Assembly: GCA_026984385.1 (NCBI GenBank)
Contig: JALSSH010000188.1
Location: 1-15,105, forward strand
Origin: Ardenticatenia bacterium
Lineage (GTDB): Bacteria; Chloroflexota; Anaerolineae; Aggregatilineales; Aggregatilineaceae
DNA: 15,105 nucleotides
Direction of reading: 5' to 3'
In this document: in pieces, positions 7,692 to 14,283 of the stretch
Numbering within the stretch: position 1 is the stretch's first letter
Layout: each line of letters begins with the position of its first letter
The notes under the pieces: model-generated
The model's input: the letters and a program-made list of their open reading frames with translations, nothing else
Databases searched by the model: none
What the model was told of the DNA's origin: nothing
Translations under genes and position numbers: made by a program

Positions 7692-8495
7692 TCACAGCTC
7701 CAACGCCCCGATTTCCACCGTGTCGCCAGCCGTGCCCAAATACGCCTCGATCACCTTCGGGTCGCGCTGCACTTCTTCCGGCGTGCCCTCGGAGATTTTG
7801 CGCCCGTAGTCCAACACCGTCACTTGGTCTGAGATGCTCATCACCACGTGCATATCGTGTTCGATCAACAAAATGGTGAGATCGCGCTCGTCGCGCAAGC
7901 GGCGGATAAAGTTCATCGTGTCTTCGGTTTCCTGCGGGTTCATGCCGGCGGTCGGCTCGTCCAACAACAGCAAAGCCGGATTGCTGGCAAGCGCGCGCGC
8001 GATCTCCAAACGACGTTGGCTGCCATACGGGAGGTTGGTCGCCAGCCAGTCGCCCACGTCGGCCAAGTCCACGAACTCCAGCAGCTCATAAGAGCGCGCT
8101 AGGGTTGCTTCCTCTTCCTCCACATTGAGCGGCATTCGCAGCAGCGCGCCGACCGGCGTGGTGTGCAAGTTCGGATGCATCCCGACCATCACATTTTCCA
8201 AAACGGTCATGCCCTCAAAAAGGTGAATGTTTTGGAAGGTGCGCGCGATGCCCCGCATGATGATCTGGTCCGGACGCAAACCCTGGATCGGATGCCCCAA
8301 GAAGCGGATTTCGCCTTCTTCGGGCGTGTAAAAGCCGGTGATGCAGTTGAAGAAGGTTGTTTTCCCTGCCCCGTTGGGGCCGATGACGCTGGCGATTTGC
8401 TGCGGCATGATCGTTAGGTCGAGGTCGCCCACCGCCACCAAACCGCCGAAGCGCTTGGTAACTTTTGTCGCTTGGAGAATGGGTTGGGTGCTCAT
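7692..8495 (-). CDS. livG: Branched-chain amino acid ABC transporter ATP-binding protein LivG
   Basis: This 267-residue ABC ATPase has Walker A GPNGAGKT (39-46), Q-loop Gln88 in TFQNIHLF, Walker B ALLLLDEP (174-181) and switch His213 in LLIEHDMHVV. Its signature is the degenerate PYGSQRRLEIARAL (156-169), normal for LivG. The C-terminal tail AYLG is also typical. It forms the ATPase heterodimer with LivF. Its ATG overlaps the livM stop in an ATGA (8492-8495), so translation is probably coupled. A Shine-Dalgarno AGAAGGA (plus-strand 8505-8511) lies inside the end of livM, 9 nt before the start. Confidence 0.96.
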   Translation of the reverse strand: MSTQPILQATKVTKRFGGLVAVGDLDLTIMPQQIASVIGPNGAGKTTFFNCITGFYTPEEGEIRFLGHPIQGLRPDQIIMRGIARTFQNIHLFEGMTVLENVMVGMHPNLHTTPVGALLRMPLNVEEEEATLARSYELLEFVDLADVGDWLATNLPYGSQRRLEIARALASNPALLLLDEPTAGMNPQETEDTMNFIRRLRDERDLTILLIEHDMHVVMSISDQVTVLDYGRKISEGTPEEVQRDPKVIEAYLGTAGDTVEIGALEL

Positions 8496-10849
8496 GCCGA
8501 ACCGTCCTTCTCTGCTCGCGCGCGCTGTGCCAGAGCGCGGGCTTTTTCCTGGAGTTGAGTGGGTGGCGCGGGCAAAATGCCCTCAGGCCGAATAATCACC
8601 ATCGTGATCAGCAGCGCGCCAAAGGCCAAGATGCGATACGTCGCCAGCTCGCGCAACACCTCCGGAATGCCGATCAGCGCAATCGCGCCCATGATCACGC
8701 CCGGGATGCTGCCCATGCCGCCGATGATCACCAAGCTGAGCACCTCGATAGACACTTCCAAGTTGAAGTCCTGCGGGAAGATGTTGCGCTGGCGCGCGGC
8801 AAAAAGCACCCCGCCCAGCCCCGCAAACGAAGCGCCGATTGCAAAGGCCATCAGCTTAGATTGCACCAGGTTGATGCCCATAGATTGCGCGATGTCCTCA
8901 TCGCTTTTCATCGCGCTCCAAGCGCGCCCTGTGCGCGATTGCTTGAGCCGCGTGGAAAAGAAGGCCACCAGCCCCGCGCCGATAAAGACCAGATAGACCA
9001 CGATCAAGTACGTGCCCGGGCCGCTGGCCCCCACCGGCAAGGGGCGCGGGATTTGCAGCACACCTTGCGGGCCACCGGTCAGGTCACGCAGGTTGTTGAA
9101 GAGCAAACGGATGATCTCGCCAAAGCCCAGCGTCACAATCGCCAGGTAGTCCCCGCGCAAACGCAACACCGGAATACCGAGCGCGATACCGGCCAAGCCT
9201 GCGGAAAGCAACCCCGCCACCAACCCGATCAAGAAGGGCGGCGCGTCGTGGAAAATGGTGTGGTAGATGCCCGTGCGCTCTAAAACCATCGAGACGGCCA
9301 CGCTCACGGCCACCGCCAACGCGGTCAGCGCAAAAGTGGCGGTCGGCCCGGGGTGCGCAGGCATAGGGATCAACGTGCGTTCAGTGCGGATAAGGGGCTT
9401 GCCGGCTTCCTGCTGGCGTTTGCGCCACCACCACAGCCCCGCGCCCACCACCAACGCGGTCACCACAACGGTGATGGTCACCCAGCCCGTCATCTTGACC
9501 ACCATCGCGTCGTTGCCCTCAAATTTGAGGCGGATGGGGTTGTTCTGGTCGTCGAAAATCTGCTGGTTGGAAGAAAGGAAAGCGTAAGTATACGCGCCCA
9601 GGGCGAAGAAGGCCACGTAGCCCAAGTCCAACAGGCCCGCGTAGCCCACCACGATATTTAGCCCCAGCCCCAACATGATGTTGATGCCCACCAGCGTCAT
9701 CACGTCGTTTTGGTACTGATCCAAGAATAGGGGCATCAGCAGCAAAATAAGCACGGCCAACGTGCCGGTGAGCTGGCGTTCAAAGCGCCCGGGCGCGCGC
9801 AACGCATAGGCGTTTTGCGCGAGCACCGCCGCGCCCACCAACACAATCGCCAAGATGGAAAAAAGCTCGTGGCCTGCGGGCGCGTTCGGCGTGGTAATGA
9901 AAAGCACCGGGCCAGAATGCACACGCAGCGCGCCCACAAACACCAGGACGCCCACAGCCGCCGCTACCGCGCCCAGCCGCGCCGAATAGGTCAACCCCCA
10001 ATCGCGCGGCTCAGCCGCGCGCATCGCCACCAGCGCAAACAACACCAGCGCAAACCCCATCAGGAGCTGAATTTCCTGCGTGCTGGCGCCTAAGTCTAAG
10101 ATCGGGCTACCGCCACCCGGCGCTACAGTTAGCCACAGCGCGCCGAAAAGCAACGCGGGCGAAAGCAAAACTGCCCAGTGCGAAAGAGGGTTTTCGGCCA
10201 ATCGTGTGCCCATGCGCTGACGCGCGCTGCCCACTTCTCGCACGATGACCAGCCAGGCCACCGCTGCGCCGAGCATCCCGCTGGCGATCAGCAACAGCAA
10301 AAAGCCGTAAAATCCGCCGATGATCAGGTTGAGATCGATCCACGAAGTTTCGCCTAAGCCAAACTTAAGGTGAAGCGCCGTGTCGCGGTCAAAGGTTAGG
10401 CGCATCGGGTCGGTGCGCAGTTCCGCGCCTTCGGGATACTCGCCGCTGAAGAGGTCTTTTTTCGGGTTGGGGTGCAACTCTTCTTCCGGCACGCCGGAAA
10501 GCAGCGAGACGGTCTCGGTGTTCACCGCGTCGAAGTAGGTCTTCACGTCAATACCGTTGGCTTGCCAACGGTTGATCAGCGCCATGAAAAGGTACACCAT
10601 CAGCGCAGCGACTACCCCCAGCACCAGCACATTTTTGGCCGTGTGCACCATGCCTTGCGGGTGGAGCTTGCGCCCGAGTTGTGCCCCGAAGATAAAGGGC
10701 ACAAACAACAGCGAAAACAGCGCCAAGTTTTGGATGCGGATCGGCACGCCGATCAAAATCAGGAACAGGACGACCAACCCCGTCACAAAACCGGCGCCGG
10801 CCCCTTCTCTCAACGTGTCTGTAAAGCGTTGGATTCGTGCGGTCAACAT
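8492..10849 (-). CDS. livM: Branched-chain amino acid ABC transporter permease LivM, greatly enlarged
   Basis: This 785-residue membrane protein ends in a recognisable LivM core: NIMLGLGLNIVVGYAGLLDLG (390-410), LRLRGDYLAIVTLGFGEI (562-579), TGGPQGV (591-597), and SRTGRAWSAMKSDEDIAQSMG to VIIGGMGSIPG (638-717). Family members are usually about 300-425 aa. Here about 380 residues precede the core, with roughly nine hydrophobic segments (near 17-37, 40-57, 73-93, 172-203, 224-243, 259-277, 290-310, 325-348, 358-376) and a hydrophilic loop at about 95-170. The core is also split by an insert at about 425-535 holding a charged stretch and two further hydrophobic segments. No second permease core is seen in the extension, so it is not a simple livH-livM fusion. 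The start has AAGAAGG 8 nt upstream and lies 3 nt after the livH stop. Core function is sure; the role of the extension is unknown. Confidence 0.93.
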   Translation of the reverse strand: MLTARIQRFTDTLREGAGAGFVTGLVVLFLILIGVPIRIQNLALFSLLFVPFIFGAQLGRKLHPQGMVHTAKNVLVLGVVAALMVYLFMALINRWQANGIDVKTYFDAVNTETVSLLSGVPEEELHPNPKKDLFSGEYPEGAELRTDPMRLTFDRDTALHLKFGLGETSWIDLNLIIGGFYGFLLLLIASGMLGAAVAWLVIVREVGSARQRMGTRLAENPLSHWAVLLSPALLFGALWLTVAPGGGSPILDLGASTQEIQLLMGFALVLFALVAMRAAEPRDWGLTYSARLGAVAAAVGVLVFVGALRVHSGPVLFITTPNAPAGHELFSILAIVLVGAAVLAQNAYALRAPGRFERQLTGTLAVLILLLMPLFLDQYQNDVMTLVGINIMLGLGLNIVVGYAGLLDLGYVAFFALGAYTYAFLSSNQQIFDDQNNPIRLKFEGNDAMVVKMTGWVTITVVVTALVVGAGLWWWRKRQQEAGKPLIRTERTLIPMPAHPGPTATFALTALAVAVSVAVSMVLERTGIYHTIFHDAPPFLIGLVAGLLSAGLAGIALGIPVLRLRGDYLAIVTLGFGEIIRLLFNNLRDLTGGPQGVLQIPRPLPVGASGPGTYLIVVYLVFIGAGLVAFFSTRLKQSRTGRAWSAMKSDEDIAQSMGINLVQSKLMAFAIGASFAGLGGVLFAARQRNIFPQDFNLEVSIEVLSLVIIGGMGSIPGVIMGAIALIGIPEVLRELATYRILAFGALLITMVIIRPEGILPAPPTQLQEKARALAQRARAEKDGSA

Positions 10850-10852
10850 GGC

Positions 10853-12394
10853 TCAGACCTTCTTTTCCGAAAGTACTTCGCCGAAGATGCCCGTCGGGCG
10901 GAAGATGAGCACCAGCACCAACAAGCTGAAGGCGATCACGTCTTTGTATTCGGTGGGGATGCCGAGCATGGTCGGGCCGAGCGCTTCGACCAGCCCCAAG
11001 AAAAAGCCGCCGAACATCGCGCCCGCCACGTTGCCGATGCCGCCCAGCACCGCCGCCGTAAAGGCCTTCAGCCCTGGGATGAAGCCCGAACGGAAATTGA
11101 ACGACAGGTTATGAAAGCCCATCATCACACCCGCCGCACCGGCCAAAAGCGCGCCCAGCGCAAACGTCACCACGATCACTTGATCCACATCCACGCCCAT
11201 CAGCGCGGCGGTGTCTTTGTCTTCCGCCACTGCACGCATCGCGCGCCCCGTTTTAGAGCGCTGGACAAAGGTGTACAGGAAGATCATCAAGATGATGGAG
11301 ACCACCACGATGATGATGCCGGTTTTGGTGATCGGAATGACGCCCAACTCGCCCAAATTCACCGTAATAGTGCCGCTGATCAACTTGGGGCGCTGGTAAA
11401 AGCGCGGCAACGGCCCAAACGTGTTGAGCATGGCTTGCTGCAAGAAGAACGACGCCCCGATCGCGCTGATAAGCGGCGTCAGGCGCGGGGCGTTGCGCAA
11501 GGGGCGATAGGCCACGCGCTCCACCCCCATCGCCACCAACATCGAAACGATCATGCCGACCGTCACGATGAAGAGCAGCGCCAAGGTGGTGTTCAGCCCT
11601 TCGTAAAGACGTGGGGCATAACCGCCGAGCGCTTGCCACAGGCCGTAACCCAAAAGCGCGCCCACGATCGCACGGAACGGCAAGCTAAAAAGCGTCACCG
11701 TCCAGGTGGTATCCACTTCGGCGCTGGACGAACGACGACCGAAACGCGAGGCCAACGCCTCCAGCGGCAAAAACGCGATCGCAAAAAGCAATGGCATCAG
11801 CACAGCGGCCACACTGGCCGCGCCCACTTCAAATGTGCCGTTGCCCAAGTCGGTAATGTAAGTGAGCGCAAACCACCCGCCGAACGTGCCCATGATCAGC
11901 ACCTCACCATGCGCGAAGTTGATCATAAAGAGGATGCCGTAAACCAGCGTGTAGCCCAGCGCCACCAAGGCATACACGCCGCCGAGCACCAGCCCGTTGA
12001 CCAGTTGCAGCCCCCAGAGCGAAACGTTGTATTCGTGGGCGCGCACCACACCGGTCACGCGGTTGGCGGCCACCAACAAAATAACGACGCCTAGATAATT
12101 GATAAAGAGGCGGGTTGAAGAAACGTTTTCCTCGCTGCGCATCCGTGCAAAGAAAATCACCCCTAGGGCGATCAGCCCCAGCAAGGTATAAAGCCAAAGC
12201 GCCGTGCCCAGATAGTTTTCAATCGTCTCTAGCTGGGGGTCTGGCGGCGTGCCGAAAAGGCCAGACGTGCGCGCGATGACCCAGAAGATGCGCAACGTGG
12301 CGACCAAAGCCCCAATGCCAAAATACAAACCGCTCAGCCGCTCATAGTCCAAATCCGGAAGCGCCAGGCGGCGGGCTTGTGAGATTTGCGCCAT
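10853..12394 (-). CDS. livH: Branched-chain amino acid ABC transporter permease LivH, enlarged
   Basis: This 513-residue membrane protein contains the LivH core: LQLVNGLVLGGVYALVALGYTLVYG (129-153), NFAHGEVLIMGTFGG (159-173), VERVAYRPLRNAP (291-303), SKTGRAMRAVAEDKDTAALMGVD (380-402) and LKAFTAAVLGGIGNVAGAMFGG (442-463). Typical LivH is about 290-310 aa. The extra length is an N-terminal extension (1-125) with about three hydrophobic segments (near 22-42, 62-83, 97-115) and an insert at about 184-275 with two more segments and a polar loop (RFGRRSSSAEVDTTW). LivH pairs with LivM to make the transmembrane channel. The ATG at 12394 has GGAGGA (plus-strand 12399-12404) just upstream. It is separated from livK by 188 bp holding two hairpins. 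Confidence 0.94.
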   Translation of the reverse strand: MAQISQARRLALPDLDYERLSGLYFGIGALVATLRIFWVIARTSGLFGTPPDPQLETIENYLGTALWLYTLLGLIALGVIFFARMRSEENVSSTRLFINYLGVVILLVAANRVTGVVRAHEYNVSLWGLQLVNGLVLGGVYALVALGYTLVYGILFMINFAHGEVLIMGTFGGWFALTYITDLGNGTFEVGAASVAAVLMPLLFAIAFLPLEALASRFGRRSSSAEVDTTWTVTLFSLPFRAIVGALLGYGLWQALGGYAPRLYEGLNTTLALLFIVTVGMIVSMLVAMGVERVAYRPLRNAPRLTPLISAIGASFFLQQAMLNTFGPLPRFYQRPKLISGTITVNLGELGVIPITKTGIIIVVVSIILMIFLYTFVQRSKTGRAMRAVAEDKDTAALMGVDVDQVIVVTFALGALLAGAAGVMMGFHNLSFNFRSGFIPGLKAFTAAVLGGIGNVAGAMFGGFFLGLVEALGPTMLGIPTEYKDVIAFSLLVLVLIFRPTGIFGEVLSEKKV

Positions 12395-12490
12395 CGTGTC
12401 CTCCGCAGTCGGGGAGTTGTGTGTCTAACAAAAGTGCCGAAAAGCGCCTGTGCAGCCCCTTTCGGGCATATGAGAACGCGCAAAATTTTA

Positions 12491-12526
12491 CCAGCGCCAT
12501 ACGGGATTGTCCAAGTATGGCGCTGG
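12491..12526 (-). terminator. Perfect 12-bp hairpin between livK and livH (partial terminator or RNA stabiliser)
   Basis: CCAGCGCCATAC (12491-12502) and GTATGGCGCTGG (12515-12526) pair perfectly around a 12-nt loop. In the transcribed minus direction the stem is followed by TAAAATTTTG, so the T-run is weak and delayed. This suits incomplete termination or protection of the livK mRNA 3' end better than full termination, since livH has no convincing promoter of its own. Confidence 0.5.
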
Positions 12527-12546
12527 CAGATTAACGCTTGTGGAAC

Positions 12547-12564
12547 GAGGGCACGTTGGCCCTC
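12547..12564 (-). other. Second hairpin downstream of livK
   Basis: GAGGGC (12547-12552) pairs perfectly with GCCCTC (12559-12564) around a 6-nt loop, 18 bases beyond the livK stop and upstream of the larger hairpin. No T-run follows. It probably adds to a structured livK 3' end. Confidence 0.5.
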
Positions 12565-12582
12565 TTCAGCAGAACAACGCGC

Positions 12583-13809
12583 CTACTCGGCTTCCATCTC
12601 CATCAGGTTCTCCGGCACTTCCACCGGCACCCACTCACCATCTTGCACCTGGAAGATGATAATGCGGCCCACGCCGCACTCGCCGCGCTCGTCGCAAGTC
12701 AGCGTGCCGGTCAGGCCTTCGTAGTCCTTAGTCTCGCGGACGGCCTTCACCAACGCTTCGCGGTCGATCACCAAGTTGCCGTCGGCGTCCACTTCCGCCA
12801 CCTTCTGGATCGCCTGGAGCAGGATCATCGTGGCGTCGTAGGAGTGCGCGTGGAACGGGCCTTGCTCGTCGGGTTTGACGCCGAAGAGTTCTTCGTAGCG
12901 GGCGTCAAACTCTTCGTTAGCTTCCACGTTGCCAGGAGGCGTCTCCACAAAGCTGGCGTAAGCGCCTTCGGCAGCCTCGCCCGCGCCGTCAATGAAGGCC
13001 TGGGCTTGCACGCCGTCGTCGCTAAAGAAGATCACGTCGTCCAAACCCACATCTTGCATCTGGGTCACCAGCAGGATCGCTTGTTCCTGATAGCCGCCGA
13101 AGAAGATCGCTTCCGGCTGCTCGGCAACCAATTGCGTCAGAACCGGACGGTAGTCCTGGTCTTCCACGCTGATCCCCTGGAAGGCCACCACTTCGCCGCC
13201 CAAGTCTTCAAAGGTGCGCTGCACCACTTCGGCCAGGCCTTGGCCGTAAGCCTCGTTGTCGTGCAAGATAGCCAGCTTGCGCACGCCGAGCACCTTGTAA
13301 AGGTAGTTGGCGTCCACTTCGCCCTGCGCGCCATCGCTGAAGGCCACGCGGTTGACCACGTCGTAGCCGCGCGCGGTCAGCGTCGCGTTGGTGGCGGAAG
13401 GCGACATCATCGGGATGCGCGCCTCTTCGTAAATTTCGGAAGCGGCGATGGTCGGGCCGGAGCAGGAATGGCCGGAAACCGCGACGATCTCGGGGTTCGA
13501 AGCGACGCGGCTGGCAACGGTCGTGCCCTCGTCGGAAGAGCAGCGGTCGTCTTCCACCACCAGCTCCACATCCCAACCCTCGATGCCGCCCGCTTCGTTC
13601 ACATCCATCACGGCGATCTGCGCGCCCTGGAGGATATCCAAGCCCATCGGGGCGATCGGGCCGGTCAGGTCGGTGACCAGCGCCACTTTAACCGTCTCGC
13701 CCGGAGGAATGACGACCTTCTCGCCGCCGTCCTGAGCGTAGGCGGGGCTGATGGCGATAACCATCAGTGCGATCAGCAGCATAATTCGTAAGGACTTCAT
13801 AGTACGCAT
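12583..13809 (-). CDS. livK: Branched-chain amino acid ABC transporter substrate-binding protein (LivK/LivJ type)
   Basis: This 408-residue periplasmic-binding-type protein has a Sec signal peptide (residues 1-25, cleavage likely after AYA) and no lipobox. The mature part follows the Leu/Ile/Val-binding fold: KVALVTDLTGPIAPMG (41-56), GHSCSGPT (113-120), MMSPSATNATLTARGYD (134-150) and FFGGYQEQ (237-244). Aligned by eye with E. coli LIVBP, the ligand residues Ser79, Thr102, Tyr202 and Glu226 fall on Ser117, Thr140, Tyr240 and Asp265, consistent with an aliphatic amino acid ligand, though related proteins bind other compounds. Cys90-Cys116 matches the family disulfide; Cys372 and Cys378 may form a second. 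The start at 13809 is chosen because GAGGAG (plus-strand 13818-13823) lies 8 nt upstream; Met4 would be too far. It is the first gene of the operon, behind a long leader. Confidence 0.95.
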   Translation of the reverse strand: MRTMKSLRIMLLIALMVIAISPAYAQDGGEKVVIPPGETVKVALVTDLTGPIAPMGLDILQGAQIAVMDVNEAGGIEGWDVELVVEDDRCSSDEGTTVASRVASNPEIVAVSGHSCSGPTIAASEIYEEARIPMMSPSATNATLTARGYDVVNRVAFSDGAQGEVDANYLYKVLGVRKLAILHDNEAYGQGLAEVVQRTFEDLGGEVVAFQGISVEDQDYRPVLTQLVAEQPEAIFFGGYQEQAILLVTQMQDVGLDDVIFFSDDGVQAQAFIDGAGEAAEGAYASFVETPPGNVEANEEFDARYEELFGVKPDEQGPFHAHSYDATMILLQAIQKVAEVDADGNLVIDREALVKAVRETKDYEGLTGTLTCDERGECGVGRIIIFQVQDGEWVPVEVPENLMEMEAE

Positions 13810-13945
13810 AGTGTGATCTCCTCAGCTTGTATCCTAAAAACAATACCGAACGACTTGCCTCGATTTTGTGTATGGTGTCATGCGCTTACCGATAGACGCT
13901 GTGGGTGAACTTGCTTCCAAACCACGCCTGACGGTGTAGCCTTTT

Positions 13946-13958
13946 CTCACCTCCTTTT
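13946..13958 (-). promoter_or_regulatory. Orphan consensus Shine-Dalgarno sequence in the livK leader
   Basis: On the minus strand this reads AAAAGGAGGTGAG, the best match to the 16S anti-Shine-Dalgarno in the window. No ATG, GTG or TTG follows at a usable distance. It sits 19 bases after the stop codon of the leader mini-ORF and just after the hairpin. Confidence 0.5.
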
Positions 13959-13965
13959 ACGCCAA

Positions 13966-13991
13966 GTGTCGGGCCGTTAGCCCGCAGACAC
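13966..13991 (-). other. Hairpin over the stop codon of the leader mini-ORF
   Basis: CGGGC (13970-13974) pairs with GCCCG (13980-13984) around a 5-nt loop, and GTGT (13966-13969) pairs with ACAC (13988-13991) across a 3-nt bulge. The UAA of the mini-ORF (13979-13977) lies in the loop, so a ribosome finishing the mini-ORF would melt the structure. No T-run follows, so it is not an intrinsic terminator. Confidence 0.55.
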
Positions 13992-14072
13992 GCGGAGTAT
14001 TGTGGGGTTGTGTTTCAGGGAATACGTAAGCAATGTGTACAGTGTTGAGTGAGAGCGTAGGATGGCCCTCAT
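13977..14072 (-). CDS. Candidate leader peptide upstream of livK
   Basis: This is a 31-codon ORF starting MRAILRSHSTLYTLL and ending TILRVSAG, then UAA. Nine of 31 residues are branched-chain (6 Leu, 2 Ile, 1 Val), somewhat above chance but without a long run as in classical leucine leaders. It starts about 22 nt after the predicted transcription start and ends in the loop of a hairpin, a placement that suits translational control by branched-chain amino acid supply. Against it, no good Shine-Dalgarno site precedes the ATG, and ORFs of this size arise often by chance. Treat it as a hypothesis. Confidence 0.3.
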   Translation of the reverse strand: MRAILRSHSTLYTLLTYSLKHNPTILRVSAG

Positions 14073-14101
14073 CCCAGTAGCGGTTATGGTTACCGAGAGG
14101 A

Positions 14102-14131
14102 AGTGTAACAAGAGCGCTCAATGTTTGTCAA
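14102..14131 (-). promoter_or_regulatory. Sigma70-type promoter of the liv operon
   Basis: On the minus strand a perfect TTGACA -35 (plus-strand 14126-14131) is followed after 18 nt by TACACT (14102-14107), preceded by TG as in an extended -10. The spacer contains the 8-bp palindrome GAGCGCTC (14112-14119), which could be a repressor site or chance. Transcription would start near 14095 toward livK. Confidence 0.65.
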
Positions 14132-14267
14132 ACCCGTTCGGTTACGGCTTTCGCGTGCCCGAAGGCGTTTAGCGTTCTCTCTGCCTTGCACAGTTATTGT
14201 ACTGTACTTTTCCCGCTTCGGGGTTTGTGCACTTTGCACCGTTAGGCGCGCTTCTTCTCTGGCGAAT

Positions 14268-14281
14268 ACGCCAAAAGGCGT
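14268..14281 (-). other. Small hairpin just after argJ
   Basis: ACGCC (14268-14272) pairs with GGCGT (14277-14281) around AAAA, starting 3 nt past the argJ stop. It lacks a following T-run, so it is a poor terminator. No better one is seen, and argJ transcripts might run on into the liv region. Confidence 0.3.
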
Positions 14282-14283
14282 GC

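Larger units (their letters stand above)
13810..14095 (-). promoter_or_regulatory. Long structured 5' leader of the liv operon
   Basis: From the predicted start near 14095 to the livK ATG the leader is about 285 nt, far longer than translation needs. On the minus strand it holds, in order, a 31-codon mini-ORF, a hairpin overlapping the end of that ORF, a consensus Shine-Dalgarno sequence without a start codon, and about 135 nt of further sequence before livK. Short complementary arms occur throughout: GGATG/CATCC at the mini-ORF start and GGTG/CACC beside the orphan site. It matches no riboswitch class I can recognise. Confidence 0.5.

Noticed and set aside
8492..10849. LivM as an accidental fusion of two complete permease genes
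   Set aside because: Only one set of LivM core motifs is present, all in the C-terminal half; the N-terminal half lacks LivH or LivM signatures.
10472..12094. Long plus-strand ORF (540 codons) opposite livM and livH
   Set aside because: The product is an improbable His/Gln/Arg-rich chain, as expected from the antisense of hydrophobic codons in GC-rich DNA, and both opposite genes are certain.
12538..13791. Plus-strand ORF of 417 codons opposite livK
   Set aside because: It mirrors livK, shows no domain or ribosome site, and LivK is well supported.
13834..13881. 15-codon mini-ORF just before livK (minus strand)
   Set aside because: No ribosome site and no enrichment of relevant codons beyond two Val; too short to support.
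13810..14283. Known riboswitch, T-box or tRNA in the argJ-livK gap
   Set aside because: I could not find the conserved cores of common riboswitches, a T-box sequence, or a tRNA T-arm.
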